Source of the DNA: Corylus avellana
Taxonomy: Eukaryota > Streptophyta > Magnoliopsida > Fagales > Betulaceae
Direction: 5' to 3'
DNA length: 64,000 bases
Assembly: GCF_901000735.1 (NCBI RefSeq)
Contig: NC_081551.1
Coordinates: 20,426,545-20,490,544, forward strand
A program made the position numbers and the translations under genes. Of this stretch, positions 11,701 through 24,333 are shown in pieces. The notes under the pieces are model-generated. The model was not told the origin of the DNA and ran no database searches. It worked only from the letters and a program-made list of their open reading frames with translations. Within the stretch, counting starts at the first letter, position 1, and every line of letters starts with the position of its first letter.

Positions 11701-13600
11701 TGTGAATAGGCCAAGAGCGATCATCATCAACTCAACTTCTTGATGTTCTATGTTTTTGGTTCTATTTGTTTGAAAAGAATGCTTGATTAATCATCTAGAA
11801 ACTACATTCCAAAAATCAAAATGGCAATTGAGAGGGAAATTGACCACTCGATTCGACACCATCAAAGAAAATATGTTCCGATCCTGGCGTTATCCACGGA
11901 GCAGGAAAATCAAATGAAGTACTTCTTGATCACCTAAACATTTATAGGCTGCTGCCGACGGAGAAGTGGCCAAAGACTCTCCAAAAATTTGAATATATTT
12001 CTCCATCTCTCGCAAAAATCTCAACCCAAAAAAAAAAAAAACGAAGATATTTATACCAAAAAAAAAAAAAAAAATTAAAAAGGGTTGATGACTAAAGCAT
12101 AATATCGACTACAAAGATAGATATATTTTATTCGATCTTCATATTAAAAAATAATAATAATAAGTAGTGATCATTGAAAGATGAGATTAAAAATTCGAGA
12201 AGAGACTGAGACAAAGTAGAGTGGTGGTAGGTGTGTTTAAGATATTATAATGTCGTAGCCTTTATCATTTTTTTTTTTCTATATTGTTTCAAAGTACAGG
12301 TAAGTGCTTGAAAACATTAAAAGATTTCTGTAAATAATTGCCCGAATTTGAGGTTTGAGTTGTTTATTTAAGATTCTGGGGATATCATGAAAAGCCTTCC
12401 CGTTGAAGAAAGGTAGCCGCCGGCCGGACGTTGAACTGCCCGAAATATGATATAAAAAGAAAGGCTTTTGATTTCTTTTTTTCCTGCCCCGCCATCTTTC
12501 ACTTTCAGATACAAATATATTTATTTTATATTTTTATTCCCATTATCGGCTTTGTTCTTTCACTTTCACAACAACAGGTGGCTAGATCTTGAAAATCCCG
12601 GTAATGTTGACAGCCCCAATAGAAAATTGCTACTTCCAAAGATGTGATCATAACATCACCCAAGGGTTTCCCACTAAGGTCACCTGTGGAATTTGATTGA
12701 TCGATTTGGAAAGCAAAGATTTCAAAGAATTTGCCCTCAATTTGTGGCGATGATTAGAATATAACAACATGGTTTACCATGACTTCTGGGGTCGTGTTAT
12801 AAGTATTTCCCGTGCATGCTTTCTTTTTCAATCACTTTAACCCTCCACCTTAGGTTACACGATTTGAAAAGTCCTTCATGAATTATGACAACTGCCTCCA
12901 CTTAGTCACCTCACAATTTTACTAATCTTGTTTTCTTCAGGGAAAATTGAAGCCGATCTTTCCATCCAACGGCTTGAAAAATATTATTTATGCCCGTCAA
13001 AGACTCAAAATCCCTCCGGCTTACAAAAAAAATCTTTTTTATTTAAAACTTTTCTACAATATAAAGCCCAAAAACCAATTGAAAACATACTCAAATTTTT
13101 TTTTTTTTATTGGTAACATGCTATTTTTTTAATATATAATATTTTTGAAGCCGTTTGATGTAAAGAAAACCAACTTAAATTGATCATATAATTTTTAAAT
13201 TTATAATTTCTTTAAAATTATAGAAATTCTTATCGGTGAGCTTATTTATTATTATTATTATTATTTATCATTTGATTCCTTTACTTATTTTTTAATTTTT
13301 TTCTGTTCGTACGTAGTAGGTGTTTGCTTTTTGGTGCACTGCTTTGAGAAATGACAATATAGTGTGAGATATCTCGTGCAAGTCTCCTCAGACTTTAAAG
13401 TAGTCGTCAAGTCAGTTCATGAGGGGCTTGGAGGTGAATTTATTCCCCAAGAGTTGAACTCAAAACTCTCCATGTTCATCACTCAAACCCTGTGAATTTT
13501 AACTCTCTTGCGTTACTTGTGATGAATTGCATGTCTATACAATTAACTTGATTTCTAATTATGTAAATGAAAATGTCATTTTTTTTTCTCATCCCCCTTA
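11701..13600. other. intergenic, no gene recognised
   Basis: The sequence is AT-rich with A-runs near 12025 and 12058 and no convincing coding exon. A weak GC-rich spot at 12410-12440 (GCCGCCGGCCGG) has no associated ORF. Confidence 0.4.
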
Positions 13601-13618
13601 TTCCGTGACGTGGCATTG

Positions 13619-13620
<2 letters not shown>

Positions 13621-13655
<35 letters not shown>
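13621..13655. repeat. (AT)n microsatellite
   Basis: An uninterrupted AT dinucleotide run of about 34 bp. Confidence 0.9.
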
Positions 13656-13659
<4 letters not shown>

Positions 13660-14636
13660 ATAGGAGTCAATAAGTTTTTTATATTTGACTCATATTCTCA
13701 TACAAATTTAATAGATCGACCATTAAATTTACATGGTCAATTATTGACCTACATGAAATCTACATAAATCTACAAATCTAATGGTTTATTTGTAAGATGA
13801 AATTGACCAAATATGAGGAAAATATAAACCCGGCCTAACATTTCTCAAAAAAAATTGCCTAGCCTTTTTTATGGGTGGACGACCATCCTTTTTCCCAACC
13901 GACCTTTAGGGGTAATCGTACAACTCCTTTAGAGCATATTTGAGATTGTATTTGAGAAATAAAGCTTTTAAAATTTTTTTTTTTTAAAAAAAAAAAATTG
14001 CTAAAAGTGCGTTTTGGCAATTTTTGAGTTTTTTGGACCTTTAAAAGCATTTTCAATTTTTTTTACCAAATTGACACTTTTTTAAAAAAAAAATTTTAAA
14101 CGGACTTTTTGAGTATTAAACGCATTTTTATACTCCTTAAGCGCACATCCAAACAAAACAGGCCTTTAATTTTCAGGGTTAAAACAAATTTATTTAGATG
14201 GAGTTGCACGCGCTGCGAAGATAGAAGGGGAGAGTAAATTAATAGAAGTATGTATGTAAATGGAATAGACTCAATGTGAAGTCTTGCTAAATATAGATTT
14301 TCTTTAATGTGAAACAAGTTGCTTTGCACTGTTCATTAAAAAAAATCGAATTATCTTAGACATGGCCCGTATGGATAAAAATGGAAAGATCTATAAAACA
14401 TTCTTAGCCCCAAAAATAAGAGAATTTCATTTTATACTTGTTGAAGTAGGGTGTTTAAGTGACTTTTTGTTGTTTGTTTGTTTGTTTTTTTTTTTTTTTT
14501 CAAGTGGTTGACATGGAAAGCCATGTCAACCTTCAAACCAAAATGCGTGTTATAGCTAGTCATATAATATATATTAAAAGTATTGATTAAATTATTAAAT
14601 TCATTTTTTCTTATGAGTTTAAGCTTTTGATATAAG

Positions 14637-14955
14637 TTTTTTTTTTTTTTTGAATAATAACTCAAAACTTCTCATGAACATAGAAATCAAGACCGAGCAG
14701 ATTGCTCGAGCTTACAATATCAGCGATACAAACCGGGATTTCATCCCGCCAAGTTCTATCCATGACATATTTTTTTGGCTCTTTAACTAAACAATGGGCT
14801 AAGGAGGCAACACTTCCATTGAGGAAAAAAATTTACTTCCATTTGCATCTCTACCACATGCCCACACTTAAGCACTACTCTTGTATCATCGACAATATGC
14901 CCAAAACTACTCCCATTACAGTCAGTTGAGACCAAAACATCAATATAAGTGGTGT
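14637..14955 (-). mobile_element. 5'-truncated LINE, RNase H C-terminal end
   Basis: The minus strand carries a poly(A) tail, seen as T's at 14637-14651. Upstream of it is a reading frame containing SVASLAHCLVKEP, then RTWRDEIPVCIADIVSS, then stop. This resembles the end of the RNase H-like domain of plant LINEs (…VAHSLAKLA…IPECIRDLV…). The 5' part is missing. TTGATAT occurs just outside both ends and might be a short target duplication. Confidence 0.6.
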
Positions 14956-15235
14956 TTTAACTTGATATCAGAGCTAAATGTCATAAGTTCGAATCATAAC
15001 TCCACAATTTACTTTTTATTTTAATTAAATATTTTCACGTGTTGAGCTTTACCTATTAAGGGAGAGTTTTAGAATCTAAATTAGATGAAGTTGTTGGGAT
15101 AAATTGTGATTTAATATGGAAATATTGATCAATACCAAAATGTCAGATATTCGAACCTTAACTTCATCATTCACCTCCAATTTTAATTAAATATTTTATA
15201 TATTGGCATCATATATTAAAATAGAGTTTTAGCCA
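14950..15235. repeat. degenerate ~160-bp direct repeat, LTR/PBS-like
   Basis: Two diverged units each contain a GTCA-TA-(A/T)TTCGAA block, then TTTTAATTAAATATTTT, then a GAGTTTTAG end (near 15070 and 15230). The first starts with TGATATCAGAGCTAAATG, close to the TGGTATCAGAGC primer-binding site of Copia-type elements. It is probably an eroded retroelement fragment. Confidence 0.4.
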
Positions 15236-15465
15236 AAAACATGAAGATAGTGTTAAAGTAGTGCAATTAAATTTATTATTACATATAATTTTTAGGATAA
15301 ATAGTGATGTGACAATACCTTATCAGATTCATTGAAACTCTCTGAATATATATAATTAACCTTATTTTTTAAAGATATCATACCATGTGAGTGAGGGCCT
15401 TCAATGTCATTAAAAATAAAAAAGTATAAGCCTCACCTAAAAACCTAATCCCCCAAACTTGTATT

Positions 15466-15638
15466 TTGACTTATATAACTACCACTCACGTAATTTACAT
15501 GCAGGGGAAGTAAACGGTTCTCGATACTTGAATCTAGACTTGTTTTTTTTTTCTAAGGAAGCCTAGATACATGCAACTGCTGACAACTGTTTACTTCCCC
15601 TGCATGTAGGGTACGTGACTCAAACAAATATATAGTGC
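15466..15638. ncRNA. long foldback hairpin, miRNA-precursor-like (candidate)
   Basis: ACATGCAGGGGAAGTAAAC (15497-15515) is perfectly complementary to 15589-15607. Pairing continues imperfectly on both sides: TCACGTAA… against TCACGTAC… outside, and …TCTAGACTT against …TCTAGGCTT inside. This gives arms of roughly 75 nt and a short T-rich loop near 15541-15555. Such a fold suits a young MIRNA locus or a small foldback transposon. The arm sequence is not a miRNA I recognise, and expression cannot be seen from sequence. Confidence 0.4.
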
Positions 15639-15649
15639 ATGTATCTTGA

Positions 15650-17430
15650 CTTGCATGCACCTCTTGTTTAATTAATTTGGGCGGTGGAGGGGGAGAGGGA
15701 AAATGAAATTTCTAATATCAAAATCACGTCAGGAATCAAAATAATAATTGTGAGAAATAACAACACATCTTAAGGTAGTTTTCGAAAATGATGTTACCTA
15801 AGCCCAGAGCAAAGGCCAAACTCAGACTGACACGGCCATAAAACCTGTCAGAGTTTGGCTGTAGCGCGACCGGCGACCGGCGACCCACAGCCGCAGGAGA
15901 TTGCTATCGGATTTGGATAGCTGTAGACAATCATGAAGGGTGCTCTTTGTAAAATCTTAATCGTATCTATGATGGGGGCTCCAAATTATGTATGATTTTA
16001 TTTCTTTCCATCCAGACCGACAATATCCTCCATAGCTGTACGTGTTTGGAAAAAGGAACAAAGATTCAGATTCTAATGTAATATTTTGCCGCCGGCTGCC
16101 ATATATCAACTCCGATGATTTTTCAGCTGTTGTTGCCGATGGCTTGCAAACAAAAATAAATAAAAAAGGGTCATGCCGTTCTTTCCAAACTCGAGACTCC
16201 AAAAATTTTCACCTTGAATTTGAGATGAGATATTATAATACGTTTTCATATTTGATTTGATATTATCTTCGCCTATCACAATTTTCCGATGAATAAGCAT
16301 AATTTGCATTGTAAATATTTTTTTTTTAAAAAAAAAAAAAAAAAAATAGATACGAGCATGATATAACCATTATTGAATGTAGGTGTATAATACTGAACCA
16401 CCCGAAAATTCGTGTCTCAATTTTCTATATATTTTGCTGTTTTATTTATTTCCTCTTTCATTATCAATTTCTTTGCCAACGCCAGCCACTTTTGTTTTTT
16501 TTTTTTTTTAATTGAGTGGTGTAATTATATGTATAGAAAAGAAATACTCATAAAAAATACAAAAATAATAAATAAGGATAATCAATTGATTCTAATTTCT
16601 TGTATTCCAATTAATATTAATTCATTCATATTCCTAAAAAAAATGATCATTCTGGTATACTTTAGTGTTCTTGTTAAAGAAAACATTGAATTTGTGTTTT
16701 TCAATTGTTTGTTCATACCAGCGCATGTTAGAGCTTGGAGATAATTGTGTTGGCTTCTCAGTAAGATTTGCTCGATTGAAGACGAAGATGACTTAATGAG
16801 AACCAATAGATAAGTTACAAGTACATGTTAATATACTATTTCAACCATAAAATTTACGTATGAAGCTTTTAATTTAATTATATTTACATAAATATTCTGA
16901 CAATTTTTATGTGCCCCAACCTAGCTAGCTAGCTAGCTATATGAAATTAACGTGCGCATTAATGGAGTGGTTCCCATTTCACTTAATGATTTGTTCTCCT
17001 AAAACAGGTAACATGATAATCTCCGATTCATTATTTAAGCTGAATAATATTAAGTTAGTTATATTGAAATGATATTTTTGTCTTTTTTTTTTTTTTTCAT
17101 TAGATCATAATTCAAAGAGAATTAAATATTTATGACTACTTTAGAGATATTATTGAAATTGCCCCCATTTTACTTAATTTTATAATAAAAAAAAAATCAT
17201 TTAGAACGATTAAGTAATTTTCTCGCCGAGTTTTCTTTCGAATTGAATTGAAAATTTTTCTTTTAATTCAATCTATAAAAATATTATATGTTTCTTAGTT
17301 TGTGAGAATCACTTTTTTTTTTTTTTTTTTAGTAACACATGAAAGCTCTGATTTGACTGATTCTGGGTGTTAGAAAGATAAAATTTGGGATTTAAAAATG
17401 GTTATGATATCATAAAGAAATGCATAATAA
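15650..17430. other. intergenic, no gene recognised
   Basis: ORFs here are short, AT-biased and overlap on opposite strands. There is a T/A-run at 16318-16345, an (AGCT)n stretch near 16923-16939, and nothing with recognisable domains. Confidence 0.4.
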
Positions 17431-17436
17431 ATTATA

Positions 17437-17859
17437 GGAGAAACCTCACAAAGGCCTCCCTAAATTTTCACTTGTTTTGAAAAGACTCACTCTAAAGTTT
17501 AAAAACTCTTAACTTTATCTCTTGAACTTTTAATTTGATGTAATCTACCTCCTCTATTAGGGTTAGGCATTAAACTAACGTTAAAATGAATGAAATTACC
17601 TTTATACCCCTGTAACTTTTATAAAATTTAAAATTTACACTTAATTTAATATTATAAAGTTAAAAACAAAACAAAAAAGTTGAAGGTATTTTAGTTTTTT
17701 TTTTGTTTTCACAGCCTCCGTTAAGGATTAAAGCTAAAAACAGATGGAATGATAGATTGAATCAAATTAAAAGTTTAAAAGGTAAAATTGAGTATTTTAA
17801 AATTTGAAAAAGTTTTTTGAAATGCATGAAAGTTTATTGGGCCTTTATGAAATTAACCC
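17437..17859. mobile_element. non-autonomous MULE with long imperfect inverted repeats
   Basis: The left end (GGAGAAACCTCACAAAGGCC…) pairs imperfectly over ~150 bp with the right end (…GGGCCTTTATGAAATTAACCC). Flanking 9-bp repeats TAAATTATA (17428-17436) and TAAAATATA (17860-17868) match at 8 of 9 positions, as expected for a Mutator-like insertion. There is no ORF inside. Confidence 0.65.
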
Positions 17860-18199
17860 TAAAATATATAAAATCTAAGAGAGTGTGTGATAGAGATAAA
17901 GTGACAAAGTGGGTGGGTGAGAAATACAAAAAACATATAAGTTAGGGCTAGATCTTTACCGTATTAAATTGTATTCTAGTAAACAAGACAAAGTAGCCCA
18001 AATAAAAATAGGCAATGGATGAGAGACCTTAAAAAACTAAATGGGGCTAAACAAAGAAATGAAAGATGATCTAATTAATTCATTGAGCATTAAGCCTGAA
18101 AACAATCCATGTATTCCTTTTAATTCCTTGTGGCTCTTGGAGATAATATCAAGATGGTCAACAAAATAGAAGAAAGGAAAAGATAATACCAGTGGAAAG

Positions 18200-18640
18200 A
18201 TAAAGAAGCGTCAGAATCACGCGAATCTCGAGGCATGTGCACATGCAGATCACGCCGCGTGTCGAAACTCCGAGCCCGTGGCAGTCATGTGGGGACATTA
18301 GCGTCGCCTTGCACGAGAAAAAACAAGGACACGTGTACGGTCAAACCCCGTCGAAAGCGACTCGTGGGGATCGACCGTACGATAGTCGCATTCAATTGAG
18401 CAGCAGGATATTTATCGTACGACGTGCTGGTTCTGTTTTGTCGGGATGCGAAGGTGGTGGGAGAGTACTATGCAACAGCCACGTGTCCCTTTCCCTTACA
18501 TGTTTGTGGCACCGTCTTGGCCCTTCTTATTCGGCCCTTCACGTGACCTTCCCACTACCAAGTACCAACTGTGGTTACCATATTGTCCTTTCACAGCAGT
18601 TTTACCTCTTGCATTATGCTTTAGAGCTTCAAAGTAATAG
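18200..18640. promoter_or_regulatory. GC-rich patch with three G-box cores, gene unknown
   Basis: This ~440-bp stretch has far higher GC and CpG content than its neighbours. It contains three CACGTG cores (near 18331, 18480 and 18541, in GACACGTGTAC, GCCACGTGTCC and TTCACGTGACC contexts) plus GTACG/CGTACG palindromes. A 145-codon ORF spans it but resembles no family I know and its start lacks support. It may be a promoter or hypomethylated remnant of a lost gene, or a non-coding transcript; nothing decides this. Confidence 0.35.
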
Positions 18641-18916
18641 CACAATTTATAACTACTTTATAATATTAATGTGATCATTTTAACTAATTTTTTAATTTTT
18701 TATTTAAAAAATTATAAAATAAAAATATGTTTTTCAACATTACTTTAACTTGAAATGACTCTATTATTATTATTATTATTATTTTAAAAATATTATAAAC
18801 TATATTTTTATTTTATAACAAAATCATAATGCTTAAGTAGCATTACTGACCAATTCTTGGAATTATTTCTTTTTAGTAAGGACTAATCAAGAGTTTGTAG
18901 GCCAATGCGACGATAT

Positions 18917-19016
18917 GTCTCCTAGCCTTTGGTTGAGGAGGGATTTGTTTCCTGGCTTTCGGGTTGAGGAATAATTGTTTCCTAACCTTTGGGGTGAGGA
19001 GTAGCAGATCGGTGTG
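18917..19016. repeat. three-unit ~33-bp minisatellite
   Basis: Three diverged units of the form TTTCCTAGCCTTTGGGTTGAGGA… follow each other with a period of 33-34 bp. No reading frame gives a recognisable protein repeat. Confidence 0.6.
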
Positions 19017-19079
19017 AGATTACTTCTCACAGCCGAATTTTTTTTTTTAAAAAAATCAAGATTTTGTAGGAAAGCCAAT

Positions 19080-19936
19080 ACTATGAGGCAGTTGCGAAAT
19101 AAAAATGTAATTTTTCGTATTATTGTTTTATTTAAATTTAAATAAATATTAAAAATTACATTTTTATTACACAGTTATATCATAATTCTAACCAATCTCA
19201 GCCAACCCTAATTTTAAATTAATTGGGATAAAAAAAGTAATGAATAAAATTACTATTTAATTTAGATTAAAAGTAATTTTAGAACTTAATAATTTTAATT
19301 CCATTTAATCATTTCTCCCTAAGAATATGTCACTTCGTTATTTTTCCGACAAACAATTTTTATCCTATGATGGTATTAGGCAATCAATCTAAATCACGTC
19401 GGCAAGAGTTTAAAGCATTAAGCAAGACAAATATAAAAATATTTTATGTGAGTGATCGTTCCCACCATATCCTTATATTTAATTAGGTGAACAAATTATT
19501 GAAAATAAAGGGACCATTATTTAAAAAAAAAAAAAAAAAAAAAAAACTTATTTTAGGCATGTCCTTAAATTATTTTTCAATATATATATATATATAAAAT
19601 AAATTATCATCATTTGACTTAAAATGGTCTTATTCCATAGTTTTTGAGTAATTGTGAAGGAGTGAATTGGAAAAGAATTTAGCTTGTGTGAATTTTTTTT
19701 TTATCGAATGACTTATTAACACTAAATGTAGATATAATTATGAATTAAAAATGTAATTAATAGCTTTAATCGGTAATTTAAGTGCGGTTTTGACTTTTGA
19801 TTAGCTACAACTTTGTTCTTTTTTTTATTTTTATTTTGCATCTAAAGGAGAGGATTCGATGGATTGTATGGTGATGAGTATTATTCCCACGAAAAATGAT
19901 TCAATTTTGCAAATGTTTTATATTCCCATTTAGGAA

Positions 19937-19967
<31 letters not shown>

Positions 19968-20224
19968 CTTGGAGGACTTTTTTTATGATTTGTCTTATGC
20001 ATTTGGAATAATTTGATTGCCGTCAAATGATTGAAATTCATGTAGTTGATATGATGTTTTGTGTAGTGGGAAGGGGCTGCTGTACTTATCCTGCAGAAAA
20101 TTGGCTCATTTGTTTGGTGCTTGGTTTGATTCAAGGAGAGTTTTGTTGACTAATTATAATCATAATCACAAGGGTTTAGACAGGAATGATCTTGACATGA
20201 CGGTTGTTTAATTAATTATCTTTC

Positions 20225-20255
<31 letters not shown>

Positions 20256-22030
20256 TTTTTTTTGTGGAGGTATAAAGAGTACTAGAGATCAAATTTTCTT
20301 TACAAATTTATAAAACAAAATTAAAAGAAGAAAACAGATTAGGTACCATTTAATATTTTATACAGCTAACCGTACCATTTAATATTTATAGAGCTAACCC
20401 TAAGCCTATAGAGATGACCAAAAATATTTCCTATTTTGTACAATTACTCTGACAGTAAAGGTAGATATAACAAGCTAAATTGGTCCACTGAAAATTAAAT
20501 TCACAATTAAAATTTCTGGTCCATAATTTAAATGTCCAAATCTACCACCACCTAATCTTTTCTTCAATATAACTAAAATTGCATTAATAATATAGTTGAT
20601 TAAAATTTATATTTATCTTTAAAGCATGTCACGTGCTCTTAAAAATTGTATGAGATAATTGAAAACACATGTAAGAATCACGTACTATAAGAACATGTCG
20701 GTCTTAAATTCCTCCAATTTTATCACTGATTTAAATTAAGTAAAATAAATTGAAATATTTATTTAATTTTCTGTGCAAAACTTAGAAAGATTTTGAGGTT
20801 TTTTTTTAAAAAAAAAAGAAGTTAAATTACAATATGGACAAGAATTTTTTCTATTTCAAATAAAATAAAATAAAAATGAAACAATTTTTTTTTGTTTAAA
20901 ATTTTATTTCATAAATCTAACTCTATACACTATACATAATATCAAATTATGTATAAACTATCTATGACTCTTTTTTTTTAATTTATAAATATTACTTATT
21001 ATAGGGCTGGGCAGGGGACATTAATGTAACTTGAGAGGTCCATAGTTAGGTTTTTTAAACCATATGAGGGCACATAGGAGAGAAGCTAGCTATTATACTA
21101 TGTGGTATGTAGGCAGACCTAATTCGGTTGTCGGGGATAAGCGCAGAACTGACGTGCCCATTATTGTAGGACATTTGGTTAGAATAATTAAAAAAGGGTT
21201 TCTCTTTTTCTAAACAAAAACAATTAAATGGACCCGTAAAGGTCCTATACCTATACCTCTAAAGTCTAAACTAATAACTTCCTTCCCGAAACCTTTCGAA
21301 ATGTTTGGAATCTGTTAATTTAATATACCGGTCCTTTGTGGACATGAAATTATGTTTGATTATTAAATTATGTTTTTATTTAAAATAGAAATTTCAAATT
21401 TTAAAATTATGTGAATTTAGTCGGTTTCTTGTATCGAATGACATGTGGCATGTTATAAAAAAAAATTGAATATGTTTTCGTCAAGTTTTGACTTAAAATG
21501 ACGTTTTATTAATTTATTTTTTTTAAGAAGTAGCGTGTTTTTAAAAGTGAAAAATAATCTTTTTAAATAAAAAATTCTTTGTCTATCTCAATAATATGTC
21601 ACACTTTTAATATATAATTTATCAATTCTTGTTCACAAAAATTGGTTTTTAAGTAATGTGTCAACATTCTATTAGATCGATAGTGACACATTTTTTTAAA
21701 TAATAAATATTATCAGATAATGACACATTATTTTTAAATTGTAAAGATCTTGAATCCAAAAGTTTAGTAACCGACAACTCGGATGGTATGTTTGGCAATG
21801 GCCAAAAAATGGCCTCATACTATTCATCTACAATTCAACTTCCAATATTTTTATTTTTTACATACATAATGACTTTTTAATGCTATTCAAATAAAAAAAT
21901 AATCACACAAAACAAATATATATTTTCTAATTTTTTTATATCAATTTTATTTTTTTATTTTTTTATTTATTTATTATTTTTTTCATATCAATCAAATCTT
22001 ATTACAGAAAAACACAATACCAAACAGAAC
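19080..22030. other. intergenic, AT-rich, no gene recognised
   Basis: The region contains ATT-trinucleotide microsatellites (19937-19964 and 20235-20255), several A/T homopolymers, and at 21785-22010 an arm similar to the foldback element that follows. No exon with recognisable homology was seen on either strand. Confidence 0.4.
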
Positions 22031-22035
22031 CAATT

Positions 22036-22513
22036 GGATGTGTTTGCCAAGAGGCTGGACTGGACCAAGACCTCAATTCCAAAAAAATTTTATCAAAATC
22101 AACCACAGCATTCTTACTTTTTACATCACATCAATAAGTTTTTATTACTATTTAAATAAAAAAAATTAGTATATAACAAATTTTTTTCACTTTTTTATAC
22201 AAAACATTCATACTTTTTTATCTCATATCAATCAAATCTGCTACAATACCGTTCCATTCCCTTTTCCCATTCCTTTGCCAAACACTGGGAAGGGGCTTGA
22301 AAAATGGAGTGGCCCGGTGCTGTAGCAGATTTGCTTGATGTAAGAAAAAAAGTAAGAATATTTTGTATGAAAAAGTGAAAAAAATTGTTTTATAATAATT
22401 TTTTTATTTAAATAATAATAAAAAATTATTGATATGATGTAAAAAGTAAGAATCTTGAAATTAATTTTGAAGAAGAAAAAATTTGGGACTTTGGGTCCTT
22501 CCCCAAACACAGC
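22036..22513. mobile_element. foldback MITE with ~200-bp arms
   Basis: The left arm (GGATGTGTTTGCC…) is complementary to the right arm (…CCCCAAACACAGCC). Shared internal blocks include CATTCTTACTTTTTACATCA and CATATCAATCAAATCTGCTA. The centre near 22260-22310 is unpaired. Single-arm relatives occur at about 21785-22010 and 49190-49410. Superfamily unresolved. Confidence 0.65.
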
Positions 22514-22519
22514 CTAGAA

Positions 22520-24325
22520 TCCATTAGAACCCTAACTAGAAGCATCTAGAATGGCAAGTGTAGAGAGAGAGAGGGAACAAGAAGGAGGAGTCATTGCTGT
22601 TCTCTCTTTTATTTTATTTATGGTGACTGCTAAAGTTGTGCAGAGGTTTCGATGAGAGTCCTCCTTTGCACATGGCTGGCTCACTGACACCCACTAGCTC
22701 AACCTCCACGTTATTACCTTCAGACACAAGCAATCATGCTCCATTTTTATTTGTTCCACTTGGCATGTTAAGCTCTTTATTTAAATCGGTTAATTTAGTT
22801 TAATAATAGTAAATAAATTTGGATGATTATAATTTATGTTACGTGTGCAGCCTAACGATAAGATTAAGATTAAGATTGTGATTAATATTTTAATTAGGGA
22901 GAGAGGTGATAAGATGACGTTTAATAATTCAAGTTGGGGTAATTATTTTTAAGTAGGATGATTATTTATCTCCGTACGAATTGTTAGTGGGATTTTTCAT
23001 TTTTTTATTTATTTTTAATCTCTTTCCCTGTGTAATTCTATTTACAGACTAAGTTTTATGTAGTTTAGTAATTTTAAAAAGTGTAATTGGAAAAATAATA
23101 ATTTAAACGTAATTAAGCGTTTAATAAAATTATAATTTAGCTTTTAAAATCGTGAGTTTTAAAAACGAATCCTTTTACCTACCATTTTTCTCAAATGCAT
23201 TTTTAAACGAAACATTTTCACGATTTAAAAAAAAAAAAAAAACGGCCAAACCAACTCTAAAGTCAAAAATAATATAGTATGCTAGATAATTTTTATTAAC
23301 AAATTTCTTGTTGTTAGGCCACCCTCTAAGAACATGCCCCAAAAAAATCATGTTACACACATGAAATCCGAGCTCCTAACATATATATTAATATTATGTA
23401 ACATATCATAAAGAGTCATCTCCTGATTAATTGCTGTAATTAACAGTAATTCAAACAATTAATTGTTGGAAATTCAAATCCATCGATGATTATCAGTCAA
23501 TCATCTATATATCATCAGTAACCAAATTGGAAACAAGTGACGTTAGGCACATTTCTACCACTTTTTAGGAGATAGGATATTGGACATTCTTTGAGTTTAA
23601 ACGTATTTATATTAATTGTTTTTCGACTTTGATATTTTGCTTCTTCAGCATTTCTAGGAGTATAATAGCTGTATGTAGCTTAGGGTTAATAAAAATCTCA
23701 CCTCACCTCTTAGAAGGTTACCAAAGGTCAAAGATTTTTATTTTATTTGATTTACTTTGTAAAAGGTCAAAGATGTGAATTCTTCATAATAAGGCTACTC
23801 AAATAATACAAAAGACACGGATTACAAAATCCCACCAACTTGGGGTTAGTAGGTCTAACATCTTAAGTTATCGTGGACTAGCGAGTCTCATTGTAACGAT
23901 ACCCGACACAAATAAATGCCAACAAAAAACATAAACGACTAGAATTTAAAATGTAAGAAGCTTGATCGATTGAGTAGTTGAGCTCGTTCGATCATGAAGG
24001 CATATCCACGTGGCTATGTTGCATGAAGTGTTAGGTAAAGATGAACAACCATGATTGATCATAAGTGTAGGTTAAGTGATCACATGTGATGCACAATTAA
24101 ATGCTGACTAACATGTCTCGTTCGGCCAAGCTCGCTTTGAACAACATGTGTTTTGATAAGTAAACGTGTGCAATTTTAATTAAAAGCATGTACTATTTAC
24201 TTGTAACATTACCTATTAGCTTGTATTTTGCATATGATCTTCTCGAATGATATTATGACTAGTATAGAAAAGAAATTTAAGAAGAAAAAAGAACGGTTTT
24301 GTGCTAAAAGTTTTAAAATAGAATA
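22520..24325. other. intergenic, no gene recognised
   Basis: Nothing with coding features beyond short AT-biased ORFs; a poly(A) run lies at 23226-23241. Confidence 0.4.
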
Positions 24326-24333
24326 TTGAATAT

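Noticed and set aside
15498..15606. Known conserved miRNA precursor
   Set aside because: The arm does not match miRNA families I can recall, so it is reported only as a candidate hairpin.
18237..18674. 145-codon ORF in the GC-rich patch
   Set aside because: No recognisable domain, and the patch looks like regulatory DNA with G-boxes; kept only as an unassigned island.
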